Positions 25,162-35,639 of a DNA stretch of 64,000 nt are shown here, in pieces. The translations under genes were made by a program, and so were the position numbers. The notes beneath the pieces are model-generated. The model was not told where the DNA came from, searched no databases, and was given only the letters and a program-made list of their open reading frames with translations. This DNA is from Notolepis coatsorum. Taxonomy: Eukaryota; Chordata; Actinopteri; Aulopiformes; Paralepididae. How positions within the stretch are numbered: the first letter of the stretch is position 1; the number at the start of each line of letters is the position of its first letter. The stretch is from assembly GCA_963971535.1 (NCBI GenBank), contig OZ020593.1, positions 36,165,760 to 36,229,759 of the forward strand. Reading direction: 5' to 3'.

Positions 25162-26214
25162 GCGTCTATTCTTATCCTAACGCATGTATGCTTCCGCGTT
25201 CGCGTTTTGCGCTCTGATTGGCCACTGACGTTTCTGGTCGCGCCAATCGTGTGATGGCAAGTTCTTTCGCCGGTTAAAGGGGAACTCCACTTTTTTTGGA
25301 AATTAGCTTATTTAACATCTTCCCTGGAGTTAGACAAGAAAATGCATACCTTTTTTGTCTCTGTGCGTGCATTTTAGCTTTGGGAATAGACGCTCCGTTA
25401 GCATAGCTTAGCTTCATCACTGGAAGTGAGGCAGGACAGTAGCCTTACAGTGCCTTACAGTGTATTGCAAGGTCTGACATTGACCAAACTTGATATGCAT
25501 GACCTTGGTGGGCTCTAGGTCAACTCCTGAAAAGGGGGTCAATGTCAGACTTTGCAATCAAAAGTTAGGGGGCTAATAACCCTTGCCATAATTTCAGTGC
25601 GCCACCTAACTTTTGATTGCAAGGTCTGACATTGACCCCCTTTTCAGGAGTTGACCTTGAGCCCACCAAGGTCATGCATATCAAGTTTGGTCAATGTCAG
25701 ACCTTGCAATACACTGTAAGGCACTGTAAGGCTACTGTCCTGCCTCACTTCCAGTGATGAAGCTAAGCTATGCTAACGGAGCGTCTATTCCCAAAGCTAA
25801 AATGCACGCACAGAGACAAAAAAGGTATGCATCTTCTTGTCTAACTCCAGGGAAGATGTTAAATAAGCTAATTTCCAAAAAAAGTGGAGTTCCCCTTTAA
25901 GCTTAGGCACTCTTTCGAAGTTGGTTAAGGTTAGAGTTTGTCTTAGAGCAGGCCGATAGAACGTCAGCCCTGATTCCAAACTCTAACCATAACCAACTTC
26001 GAAAGAGTCGCCTAAGCTTAACCAGTGATAAACTAGGCGTTAGGTAGTTTGCTGCTGGTCGAGGCGGAAATGGGCGCGTCATGCGATTGGGCGCACATGT
26101 CACATGACCAGAAACGTCAGTGGCCAATCTGATCGCACCAGAAACGGCAGTGGCCAATCAGATTCGCAAAACGCGAACGCGGAAGCAAACATGCGTTAGG
26201 ATAAGAATAGACGC
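25162..26214. mobile_element. Outer inverted-repeat element, 9-bp flanking repeat
   Basis: The left end is GCGTCTATTCTTATCCTAAC and the right end is its reverse complement (GTTAGGATAAGAATAGACGC). The arms extend inward through GTTCGCGTTTTGCG and TTGGCCACTGACGTTTCTGG, matching 26100-26214 reversed. Both sides carry GTCCCAGAC (25153-25161 and 26215-26223). A 9-bp duplication is typical of Mutator-like elements but one base from hAT length, so the superfamily is open. It hosts the fold-back element at 25278-25896. Confidence 0.75.
25278..25896. mobile_element. Fold-back MITE, two 292-nt arms, TTAA-flanked
   Basis: The left arm, 25278-25569, begins AGGGGAACTCCACTTTTTTT. The right arm, 25605-25896, is its reverse complement with about three or four visible differences in 292 positions. 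The spacer is about 35 nt. TTAA lies on both sides (25274-25277 and 25897-25900), as for piggyBac-type insertions. There is no coding content. A half copy lies at 35640-35790. Near-identity of the arms points to recent origin or arm-to-arm conversion. Confidence 0.85.
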
Positions 26215-26223
26215 GTCCCAGAC

Positions 26224-26891
26224 AGCAGAGGTCTTGTGCTTCCGGCGTGATGTATCGCAGTCACAACTCAAGCAATTTGGATCGTGTGTACGACCGCATG
26301 TACGGGCGGTTTGGAATACGCTTCAAAATGCCCACGTATAGTTCTTTAGTCGAAGGCTGATGTAACACCGTCGCTGGACTTTAAACAAACTAATTTGTCT
26401 GTTCCTCCAGGCAGGTAGATTGTCTGCGGCGGCGTCTGACTCCTACGGTATCTGTCTAAGTGAGCAATAACCTTTCCTCGCGCCGCCGCCTCCCTCCCCC
26501 TATTATCTCTCCTCATATTGATTTGGATGGCGGCGCGCCGTGAAGGATGAAGCAATCTTAAAAAATGTGCCCTATATTTCCCCCGTGTGCCTCTTTGCAT
26601 ATGGATGTGTTTGATTATCGACTGTTGTCATATTTAATGAGAAACTGGAATGTTCCGTGCTCTCACAGACAGGGAGAGTAGTCGAGGCTAGTTAGGCTAC
26701 GGGGGAAGTGATCGAATGTCGCACGCGATGGCCTTTTCCTCCCATCGTGAAGTGCTTCTAAAAATAAATATCCCTTTGTGCTTAAATTGTGAGTAATTTC
26801 CAAAGTGTGCCCGTTGAGGGTGCTGAAAAGGTGATGGTCGTATTGATGAAAGGGGGCCATTGTATAAAGGTTAGGCCATTCTATTTCAGCC
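26224..26891. other. Intronic sequence, unique-looking
   Basis: No repeat or gene wording is seen. Composition is balanced, with GC-rich patches near 26480-26540. It is a candidate for conserved non-coding sequence only by default. Confidence 0.35.
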
Positions 26892-27170
26892 ACTTCTCAG
26901 CTCATTTCGCAGTCACACAGCCGGAACCAACCAGCTGAAGAACATCTTTTCCCCCCAAGCCATCAGGCTTGTCAACAGAGCCCATTGACACTCCTTATTT
27001 ATCTTATTTTATTTGTATTATATGCTAATGTTATGTTATTTATATTATTGGATGCTGCTATGGTTGAGGAACCACAACAAAGTGAATTTCACTATTTTTT
27101 TTGCTGTAAGACAATAAACAATAAACAATAAAGGAATCTGAATCAGGAATCTGAATCTGAATCAAGAATC
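26892..27170 (+). mobile_element. LINE C-terminal scrap and 3' tail ending in (AATCTG)n
   Basis: Reads NQLKN-FSPQAIRLVNRAH and stop, like the last residues of fish non-LTR ORF2 proteins, followed by a T-rich 3' UTR. It ends AATAAACAATAAACAATAAA, then repeated GGAATCTGAATC. Similar PQAIRLLN-type wording occurs at 55875-55900. Confidence 0.6.
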
Positions 27171-27566
27171 TGAATCTGCTCCCACCTTAAAAGTGGCTAT
27201 ATTGTTTTGTTTACTGGTTTTTGTCAGGCTTGAGCGTATTGAACCCAATATCCAGAACACAAAACAATACAAAACAAAACACGGAGGTCATAGACAGGAT
27301 CCAAGAGCACGAGATCAGGGTGAAGAGCCAGGTATCGGACTGCGGGAAAGGAGGACAACACAGGGTTAGACACGGGTACACGAACAACGGAATATATATA
27401 TACTAACGAACGCAAAATACTATGACTGACCGGAAAACACGGAGTTACGATCTGGCAGCAGCATGACATCTGAGGCCGGGCTATATACAGTAGGTGACGC
27501 AATCGGCACGCAGACCTCATTCAGCTGCTGCTATGGCTCCAGCACACCTGAACTCCATGCCTGAGA

Positions 27567-27567
<1 letters not shown>
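27171..27567. other. Intronic sequence, no firm feature
   Basis: Sequence around 27225-27490 has the look of a dispersed repeat (AACCCAATATCCAGAACAC and similar) but there is no second copy in the window to prove it. Confidence 0.35.

Positions 27568-27659
<92 letters not shown>
27568..27659. repeat. (GA)n microsatellite
   Basis: About 90 bp of uninterrupted GA repeat. Confidence 0.97.
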
Positions 27660-27662
<3 letters not shown>

Positions 27663-27900
27663 GTGTGACAGCTTTTGTATCGCAGCAAAGGACAGGGCAC
27701 GTGCAGGTATACTGCCATTGGCAGCACGGACAATGATAGTTTTTAATTATGTTGACAATGCCTATGTGGCTCTTCGTCAAAAGTAAGTGTTGTTCCATCG
27801 ATGCTATATGATTAGCTGTAAAGTGCTCTCCATTGTGATACAGCTGAATTGGTTTCTTCCATCTCCGGTGTTCTAGTGCAATCAACAATTGACCCACCTC

Positions 27901-28117
<217 letters not shown>

Positions 28118-28172
28118 ATGTGCAGGTGCTGATGGGGGGGGGCATGATGAGCAGCTTGTAAGTAGGCTACAG

Positions 28173-28416
28173 TAGATGTTCTAAACCTTTAGAATTGTTA
28201 CATATTAGGTCATTGTGATGAAGTTTTGTCTCAAGGACATCTATCTGATAAGATCTGTGTTAGATGACGATGTCCAGAATTGTATAGACACCAGTGGAGA
28301 GTAAAACCCATGATCGGAATAATCATTCTTAAATAGTGTATTTTGTCATCGGCCGAACCTGAATGAAATAGTGAAATTAAACGGGGGGTTCTTAGACCCC
28401 ACGTTGAGAACCACTG
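28173..28416. mobile_element. hAT-type MITE (244 bp), 8-bp TSD, decayed left end
   Basis: The right end, GTTGAGAACCACTG, is a Charlie-like hAT terminus in reverse. The left end, TAGATGTTCTAAACCTTTAG, is a decayed counterpart. Flanks are GGCTACAG on both sides (28165-28172 and 28417-28424). The matching TSD supports the call despite the degenerate left terminus. Confidence 0.7.
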
Positions 28417-28486
28417 GGCTACAGTACTTTAATAATTGTATGGGCCATGTAAATGCAGCGATTCAGAGTGCACCTTAAGAACATTT

Positions 28487-28990
28487 ACATTTACATTTAG
28501 TCATTTAGCTGACGCTTTTATCCAAAGCGACTTACAAGTTCTGTACGACAAGTCATCAGGAAGGGCACAAATCAGCCTAGTAACAATGTTCATCAAAGTG
28601 TTGAGTGTTACAGTGTAGGTTAGTTTATTAGGACAAGTGCATGACAGTAAGGTTAGTTAGGGTTAGATCTTATATATATAATATCCCCCCCCCCGGCGAA
28701 AGATTGGACGGGTTTCGGCTGTCCTAACTAGGGTGGGTAGTTCATTCCACCATTGTGGGGCAAGGACTGATAATAGGCGACAATTCTCTTTGATGACCCT
28801 CCCGGAGCTTGAAGTAGCCCGCCATTTGAAAGCATGTCTCAGATCGCTTTGGTGTGTGTGTACTGTATGTGTGAGTGAGTACACAATCTTATAAGATGCC
28901 TGAGAGCACCTGCACTTATCCACATACAAATCACATCTTAAATCATTGTCAAATCGGTTGTGATACATTGGTCTAATTACAGTAAACAAA
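28487..28990 (-). mobile_element. LINE C-terminus and 3' end (same family as 275-715)
   Basis: In reverse complement it reads CRLLSVLAPQWWNELPTLVR-TAETRPIFRR, followed by a 3' UTR ending GCTTTGGATAAAAGCGTCAG-CTAAATGACTAAATGTAAAT. This last phrase is the widely shared fish LINE/SINE 3' tail that also occurs at 43976-44028. A C run near 28686 disrupts the frame. It is 5' truncated. Confidence 0.72.
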
Positions 28991-29020
28991 TGAGACCATT
29001 GCTGAAATAAAGATCATTTA

Positions 29021-29236
29021 TTATAAACCTGTCGCTTCTTGTTGCAATCTATTTACCATTTGTTCCCGCCCCACGGCATGGGATTTGTTGGCGATGACGA
29101 TGGGAGAGGGTGGACAGCCCTGGCTGAGCGTGAACGTGGAGGTATTGTTGTTGATGAAGCGGGTCTCGTATGGAAACACTTTGAGCCATAACACCTTCAG
29201 CAGAACTCCCACCCGATCGCACACACTACCAATACA
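29021..29236 (-). pseudogene. Unrecognised protein-like exon or gene fragment
   Basis: The minus strand is open for about 71 codons, between a stop near 29239 and a TAA near 29021. It reads CDRVGVLLKVLWLKVFPYET, then RFINNNTSTFTLSQGCPPSP and IVIANKSHAVG. About three quarters of codons in the core end in G or C, unlike the AT-rich surroundings, which suggests true coding ancestry. On the minus strand an AG (TTGGTAG) precedes the open part and ATG|GTAAAT follows as a weak donor, but the upstream polypyrimidine tract is poor. An AATAAA lies just after the stop. I do not recognise the family and name no function. It could be an exon of a nested gene, a gene-fragment duplicate, or part of an unfamiliar transposon. 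Confidence 0.4.
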
Positions 29237-29512
29237 TTACCAATACAAAACATAATGGACTTGTCGCTGTCGCGTCAAATTACTTCATCATGGGTTTCTG
29301 CAGTAATCCTGCCAAGGTACGGACATTGAATTCAGGAAACCTTCTCCCACAGTACACACAAAGGTTTCTGTGTTTATTGCAGGGATTGTACAAGCTGAAG
29401 CGTGGTCCCTTTCAATTTGTATTGAGTGTGTGGCTAACCAGCCAGAGCTGCAGATATCCAGTATGAGGATAGAAGATAGCAGAGAATGAAGATAACAGCA
29501 TGTCATAACAAT
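29237..29512. other. Intronic sequence, no feature recognised
   Basis: Ordinary sequence between the exon-like stretch and the next LINE. Confidence 0.35.
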
Positions 29513-29688
29513 GATAATAAATTATACTTATATATGGCGGTTTCAAAGTCACTTTACACAAAGGACGTTTATTTGGATGTGAGACAAACGACATGGTACA
29601 CACAACATGGACATAAGGATGGATAGATGGGGGGCTAAGAGAAGGTAGTGGAGAAGAGATGGGTCTTGAGGCGGGACTGGACAACTGA

Positions 29689-30408
29689 GGCCCCGTTTAG
29701 ACGGAAACGCTAGCAGGTGAATCCGCAAAAAAAAAATTTCGGATGTGCCTTTCGTTTATACGGAAACAGCGTTTTTACGGGGTGAAACCGCAAAAAAGTG
29801 AGACTACCTTCCAGGGTGGAATTCCTAGAAACGCAAAAGCTTTGTGCTCTCGTCTAAACTGTTAAACCGTATAAATCTGTTAAAACGATGACGAAAGGGT
29901 TGTCACGGCTCTGGTCGCGCGTACTGCTTACGTCACAGGTAGCAGGTATGCGCCAGTAGCCGAGACGTAAACAAAGCAAGTATGTCTGACTATATCAACG
30001 GAGATCACCTGAAGGCTACATTGGCAGTACTTTTAACCCTTTCACTGCCACACGACAGAAGGTTAACCCTTTACTATCACACAACCGGCTGTCGTGTGGC
30101 AGTGAAAGGGTTAAATACACAAGAATCTGTCCCGCGGCGTGAGTGGACCCACTGTCTGCGAGTGACTCTGCTTTGGTCCAATCACATTCCCCATCCACAG
30201 TCTGCGAATCAGAGGCAGAGTAGGGCGGGTCTTCACAGCACGTCATGTGACATATGCGCCAATCGTGTGACAGCGGGGATCCGTCGTTACAGCGTCGTCT
30301 GCACGGAGAATTCCACCCCAAAACGCTTGTCTAAACGTAAAATTAAAAGTGAAACCGCAAGATGACTTTTGCGGTTTCTGTTCACAAAACGCTCGTCTAA
30401 ACGTAGCC
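29689..30408. mobile_element. Harbinger-like MITE (GGCCCCGTTTAGACG ends), 3-bp TSD
   Basis: The left end is GGCCCCGTTTAGACGGAAAC and the reverse complement of the right end is GGCTACGTTTAGACGAGCGT. A TGA flanks both sides (29686-29688 and 30409-30411), and a 3-bp duplication suits PIF/Harbinger. The interior has repeated CGCAAAA and AAACCGCAA words and contains a smaller piggyBac-type hairpin at 30037-30110. There is no transposase. Confidence 0.7.
30037..30110. mobile_element. 74-bp hairpin MITE, TTAA-flanked (piggyBac-like)
   Basis: CCCTTTCACTGCCACACGAC at the left and its reverse complement GTCGTGTGGCAGTGAAAGGG at the right, with TTAA on both sides (30033-30036 and 30111-30114). CCCTTT termini and TTAA sites are piggyBac features. 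A relative lies at 56493-56586. Confidence 0.8.
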
Positions 30409-30621
30409 TGAGAGAGACTCTTATGTCTTGGGGGAGGGAGTTCCAGAGCCTGGAAGCTGCCCTGGAGAAGAGATCTGTCCCCAAAGCTGCAAAGGTTGGA
30501 CTTGGGGGTGGAGAGAAGGCAGGCTGGGGTGGATCTGAGAGACTGTAGAGGGTTGGCAGGGGAAGAGGAGGTCGGTGAGGTTGAGATACAGTATGAGCAG
30601 GACAAACCTATTAGGGATGTT

Positions 30622-30874
30622 GGGGCGACAGTGGCTCAGGAGGTACTGTAGAGTGGTCGTTTGGTAGTCGGAAGGTTCCCGGTTCGATTCCCGCTCCTCC
30701 CGGGCAGCGTGTCGAAGTGTCCTTGAGCAAGACACCTAACCCCCAACTGTTCCCCATGAGCAGGTTGTCACCTTGCATGGTTGCCTCCGCCGTCGGTGTG
30801 TGAATGTGTGAGTGAATGTGAGGAACAAATTGTGAAGTGCTTTCGATAAAAGAGCTATACAAATGCACCATTTA
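30622..30874 (+). mobile_element. SINE-A, near full length
   Basis: Begins GGGGCGACAGTGGCTCAGGA, with the B box GGTTCGATTCC at about 30682, GTCCTTGAGCAAGACACCTA, and ends with TGCTTTCGATAAAAGAGCTA. It is closely similar to 19003-19287. A small insertion (CTGTA) lies in the A-box region. Confidence 0.88.
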
Positions 30875-31639
30875 TTAGTTACACTTACAGGTGCGCTTAA
30901 CCATCTATGACACGGCAAAACATCACCTGTGAAAAGGGTCTATCACAAGCCCCTGTGTAAGATGGTGACATGTGTGACATCTCACCCTGCCCTGCCTTCA
31001 AGTACAATCCTGTGTACATCCTACATTTGGTGAATAAAGCGATTCCCATTCTGATTAATACACTTTAACCAGATTTAGTAGTTACCTTTTGCCATGTAGC
31101 TGATGTGAACACTTTCATAATATCTTTGTGATGCTTCATATTGAAGTCCCAGAGTGTGGAGAATGGAGTGACTGTGTATTAAATATAAATGAGACAGGGC
31201 TAATAAGATTGTGTTGTTTCACACTATCTCTCGCCAAGCCCTGGGGCATACGCGTAGACCAGCAGGCAATCTTATTAAAAGTGTTCACACACAACGCCAC
31301 AGACCATCACATTCCTACACAATCCCTGCTGCCCCACTATGTGCCAATTTGCGAGCGGCACGTCAACATTGATCGACTGAATCCCCTCCGCCTTCCCCCG
31401 AAGCTCATTGACATGCAGACAAAAACATGGTCTAAGAACAAGCTGGCGAGCTTCGCTGGAACCTGGATGAAAGTGGAAAGGTACCAGAGAAAGAATGGGT
31501 AATGTAACTTCCTGGACTCCTAAGCCGCACGCCGCGACTCCTTTGTACTTTGGAGGAGGCGTGAGCGTCGCGTTAATTGGTATTCCGGAATTGTATCGGC
31601 CGAAGTGGCAAGGCCCAGCGTGCGGCTGGTTTAATGCAC
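30875..31639. other. Intronic sequence, mostly unique
   Basis: Open frames on both strands at 31128-31643 (124 and 122 codons) overlap each other and have no family wording. Composition is even, with few stops, so the region may be conserved non-coding or chance. Confidence 0.4.
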
Positions 31640-33605
31640 ACATTTCATTTCAACCTTTATTTAAAATCGTAAGCTTCTGAGGTTTCCCTCATTTACAGAA
31701 ACGACTATTGTACAAAATGTAAACAGTACATAATACAAGCACTATTCACAGAAAATTAAACACCAGAGTAAAAATAAAAAACTTTAAAATAATTTAAAAA
31801 GATCAGCTAAAACAGTTACCGGTAGTCACACAATGGTCTGAAATCATACGTTTAAACATACCAAGGGAAGGGAGAACCTCCAATTTCATGAGTTAGAGGC
31901 ATCAAAGGAAAAAGCTGACTTCCCTAGATCAGAACAAACTTGAGGGACCCTAAGAACCATCCAGTCATTCGATCGAGTTGAATAGGTTCCAATATTCCAA
32001 TCTAACGTAGAGATATAAACAGGTTGTTTACCAATAAGGGCTTTACAAATAAATAAATACCAGTGTTTGTTAATGCCAACCCACCCTATCATACAGGACA
32101 CAATGGTGAGTATTATATCTGTCACCAGTAATACATCTAAGAGCTGAGTGATATGCAGAATACAGAGGTTTAAGAGTTGATGCCGCAGCATGCCTATAAA
32201 TTACATCACCATAATCCAAAACTGATAAGGAGACTGATTCAACTATGATTTTTCTACTAAATCGAGGAAGATTTGATCTGTTTCTGTACAGGAAACCAAT
32301 TTTATGTTGCAGTTTAGAGGCAAGATTGTCCACATGGAACTTAAATGTAAATTTCTCATCAAGCCACAGGCCAAGATATTTATACTCAGTGACTCTCTCT
32401 ATACAAGAGCCGCTGACAGTAGATATCCACACATCATCAAAGTTAGTATTTCTGGCTCTTGAAAACAACATAACCTTTGTCTTACTAGCATTAAGAACCC
32501 ATTTAAGACTAGCATCCTGTAGAGCATAAAAGAAAAGTTGCAATTTCTCAATGGGCAACTGTACAGAGTCAGCAATACCGTACACAATTGTGTCATCAGC
32601 ATACAAATGGGCATGACATCCATACAAAGAAGAAACAATATCATTAATATAAATTGTAAAAAGGACAGGACCCAAAACTGAACCTTGTGGCACACCTTTA
32701 GTCATGGCCAAGAATTCAGATTGGGCTTGCTTGCCCTAACTTCACACACTATAGGTCAGCCGATGATGGACAGATTATGTTACCACGTCCAAAATCAAAT
32801 TGCTTTAAAGAGGACGGTTGTTTATCGTGCCATTAATCATTGGAATAACTGCCCACTGAACATAAGTAAATTGAATAGCAAAGTGTCTTTCAAATACCAC
32901 CTGATAACGCACTACTTAAATATGTGAGCAAAATATTCTGATGATTATAATGACGTCTACAATGTGTTACTGTGTTTAGATTATCATTGTTAATTAAGTG
33001 AATTGTGATTGTCATATGTATCTCATGTATTTTTATGTTTTGTGTTTTGTGTTGTCTTTCTGTGTGGACCCCAGGAAGACTAGCTCGCCACTTAGGTCGC
33101 AGCTAATGGGGATCCTTTAAAACAATAAACAACAAACAACAATAGAAGATAGATAATCCTGAAACCAGACACAGGCATTATCATCCAACCCAATGTTAGA
33201 TAGTTTCTTTAGAAGTAAGTAGTGATCAACTGTATCAAAGGCTGTTGATACATCAACAAAGAGGGCAGCACAATGTTTCTTCTTATCTAATGCTGAAATA
33301 ATATCATTTGTAACCAGAGTGATGGCTGATGTAGTACTGTGTTTGGCTCTAAAACCAGATTACTGAGAACTAAGTATGGAGTTAATTGAAAGGAAAAACT
33401 TAAGTTGTAAATTTATTAGTGTTTCCATGACTTTAGCTAGGCAAGGTAACCTGGAGATAGGACGATAATTATCCAAGTTATCCCTATCACCTCCCTTATG
33501 TAAAGGAATCACCCGTGCAGATTTCCAAGCTAGAGGAAATCTACCTGAGGAGATAGAGAGATTAAAAATATAAGTTAACTGCTCAGTGCAGTTAACGCAG
33601 GGGGT
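31640..33605 (-). mobile_element. Non-LTR retrotransposon with RT core, interrupted by another LINE
   Basis: The minus strand carries reverse transcriptase blocks in order. 33608-33360 has ARVIPLHKGGDRDNLDNYRP-IS. 33350-33145 carries decayed text around a DVSTAFDTV-like segment. 32711-32070 has GVPQGSVLGPVLFTIYINDI, the catalytic YADDT and LNASKTKVMLFSRAR. A 3' UTR ends at about 31640 with AATAAAGGTTGAAATGAAAT. Residues between FQDYLSS and EFLAMTKG are lost around the insertion at 32718-33142. It has the general layout of a jockey/CR1-superfamily ORF2; it is 5' truncated and inactive. Confidence 0.88.
32718..33142 (+). mobile_element. 5'-truncated LINE nested in an opposite-strand LINE
   Basis: A + strand C-terminal frame contains ALKRTVVYRAINHWNNCPLN followed by a stop near 32927, then a 3' UTR ending GGACCCCAGGAAGACTAGCT ... 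AATGGGGATCC and an (AACAA)n-type tail at about 33121-33142. It is the same family as 14693-15415. Insertion of this piece split the RT frame of the minus-strand LINE. Confidence 0.75.
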
Positions 33606-34476
33606 CAATAACGCACTTTCAGTCTCGTACAGCTCAACTCTGCGGGATCGATGTCACGGTGTCGTCTGGCTTCTGGACACTTTTCTTTTTTGGGGAGGGG
33701 GTGGGGGTTGAGCTTTTTTTAACGCCCTCCCCCGCGTTAGAAGTGGTGCCAACACAGAACAGCGATGTGGCACGCCGAGGGATTAAAATCCATTAACTGA
33801 CTCCCTCCGCTCAGACTGTCTACTGCTACACTGGAGACGGCTCCTAATGCGTTCCCAAAAAGAAAATGTAATAAATTCCAGACGGAAGGCCGTGCAGAGC
33901 ACGTTTTGGAGCCATCGCTCATTTCCTTTTTGCACGCGTCCCCTCATTGTGTCCCTCTGAGCGAGGGAATAAGTGGGGGGTTCATTCTGGCGCTTGCTAA
34001 TGTCTACTTACAGCTAGAGCTGTGACTAAATTATTAGACAGGCAGGCTTTTTGTGCCAGCATCCATTTTTTGTTTTGTTTAGTTTCTTTTTTTTAATCAG
34101 TAGAATCCGCTAGCTGGTCCTGCATATTCAAACGGCTATCACCACTTTGCATATGGACGCCGCAGAGTGGGTGTGATGTGCTGTGCCGTTTATCATGTGT
34201 TCCTGGTATCCATGGTCACTGTCGCAATCTCTACACGCTGAAAAGCTGCCCGCTGGCATTGCGGTGAACTATTTTCAGACAGGTTTTGTGGCCTTAAAAG
34301 CACAGACAGTAAACAAAGAGATCAGAAGCAGGTCAGGGTGGCTTACTTCATGTGCTGTGATTGGACCGTACCCAAGTCTACGGAAAGAACATCACAGCAT
34401 GTCCTCTTCCTACACGCTTCGGCTGTGGTTTAATTCCCATTAATGGTGTATCTACCTCACGTTGTGTGACAGCGAC
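33606..34476. other. Intronic sequence, unique-looking
   Basis: No repeat family recognised. Short T-rich and G-rich patches are present. A candidate for conserved non-coding sequence only by default. Confidence 0.35.
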
Positions 34477-34625
<149 letters not shown>

Positions 34626-34875
34626 CCCACAGCCAATTCAACTCACAGTGGTAGCAGGGTTCCATGACTATTTTGTTGCTGCATCACAGTCAAGGCCTTG
34701 TATTCTGTCTGAAACACTGACAGGCTCTCCCACCATGCAGCCTGGGAGGGGGGGTAGTCGGGCCTCTGCCGGCCTTGACACAGTAAAAGAGAAAAATAAA
34801 GCTAATCTTTAAATCTCTGAAGTTGGTGCCGGACAATGGTGTGGACATTGATCCGTGTAAAGTGCCTCAAACACG

Positions 34876-34909
<34 letters not shown>
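34876..34909. repeat. Poly-C tract
   Basis: A run of about 33 C. Long homopolymers of C are rare in vertebrate DNA, and exact length is error-prone in assemblies. Confidence 0.9.
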
Positions 34910-35099
34910 ATCCCCATCACCTAACACACACGCAGACATACTGATGAAGCTCAATGGTCTCTCCAAGGGGTCACCGGGTGTAGTTCGCGGGAGTCCATGA
35001 ACCTGGGATGTTATTTGTGGCATGCTGTCTTGGATTTGAAGTCGTTCCTTCGTCGCCTTGAGGAGAAAGAAGCGGGTTGTAACGTTAGTTTAGGTTCGT

Positions 35100-35267
35100 T
35101 TTAACGTTAGATAATGTACAAAAGAAACGTATTTCCGGTGCTTTAGACGTCGCTCTTTTATTTTGAAACCCCCCGACCGGAAGTATAGTAGATGCTTCGT
35201 TATCTGCTTTAGTGTCCGGTTCTGTGTTTGTTGGTTTTCGTTAGCTAGCAGCATATCAACACCAGCC
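35100..35267 (+). promoter_or_regulatory. Possible promoter/5' UTR before the ARL5-like exon
   Basis: ACCGGAAGT at 35176-35184 is an ETS/GABPA-type core common in housekeeping promoters and lies 84 bp upstream of the ATG at 35268. There is no TATA box. This is inference from one motif and its position and could be chance. Confidence 0.3.
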
Positions 35268-35312
35268 ATGGGAATACTGTTTTCTAAATTGTGGACGCTT
35301 TTACTCGTCAAG
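35268..35312 (+). pseudogene. Orphan first-exon-like sequence resembling an ARL5 N-terminus
   Basis: The ATG lies in a good Kozak context (CAGCCATGG). Fifteen codons, MGILFSKLWTLLLVK, end exactly at a consensus donor, AAG|GTAAGA (35312/35313), in phase 0. A Gly at position 2 (myristoylation site) and the MG-(I/L)-(L/I)-F-x-(K/R)-(L/I)-W pattern resemble the amphipathic N-terminal helix of ARL5 GTPases, which is also about 15 residues before the G domain. No GLDNAGKTT exon is seen downstream in the window, so this is either an orphan 5' fragment of a duplicated gene, a captured exon, or chance. Length is too short for certainty. Confidence 0.38.
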
Positions 35313-35639
35313 GTAAGAGGATTTGAAGGCATGGTATCCATAAACTTCAATCGGTTCGGATCCTTTGAATGAAATGAAAATGTAAACAAACACTGGCGTC
35401 ACGTTAGAAAGTAGCACTGCGTTGCGTGAAATCACTGCGCCCGAGAGGAGTGGTTCGGCAAAAAATAGTTCCGATATTTGCTTAGAAAACGTAAATGCCG
35501 AATTCAATTATTTTTTATTTCTCCACGTGGTAAATACACAGGTCACAACATGTTTACAGGAACTTTTTGGAGTTGTATTTGGAGTGTATTTCGTGACTGT
35601 AGGGGACTGTAGGGAACTTCAGGGTAAAGGACTGCCCCA
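35313..35639. other. Intronic sequence downstream of the orphan exon
   Basis: AT-rich sequence with no sign of a GTPase G1 or G3 motif and no clear repeat. Confidence 0.35.

Larger units (their letters stand above)
29513..30600 (-). mobile_element. LINE ORF2 C-terminus (L2-like), split by a TGA-flanked DNA element
   Basis: On the minus strand, 30600-30410 gives phrases in two frames (SNLCSFGDRSLLQG and FSRAASRLWNSLPQDIRVSL), the typical GDRSFSRAAPRLWNSLP end of fish LINE ORF2 with one frameshift. The host sequence continues at 29688-29513 with KTHLFSTT-like wording decayed, and a 3' UTR. The insertion at 29689-30408 separates the halves. It is inactive. Confidence 0.7.

Noticed and set aside
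28663..28989. 108-codon frame as a small gene
   Set aside because: C-terminal tail of a LINE ORF2 disrupted by a C run, with a LINE-type 3' end following.
29021..29236. Identification as TRIM32, the antisense gene nested in mammalian ASTN2
   Set aside because: The translated wording has none of the RING, B-box or NHL features; the position is only a parallel.
31128..31643. Overlapping frames of 122-124 codons on both strands
   Set aside because: No family wording, overlapping antisense, no splice context; probably chance in moderate-GC sequence.
32070..32711. 213-codon frame with YADDT as a host gene
   Set aside because: It is the reverse transcriptase core of a truncated non-LTR retrotransposon, with a LINE insertion and a 3' tail.
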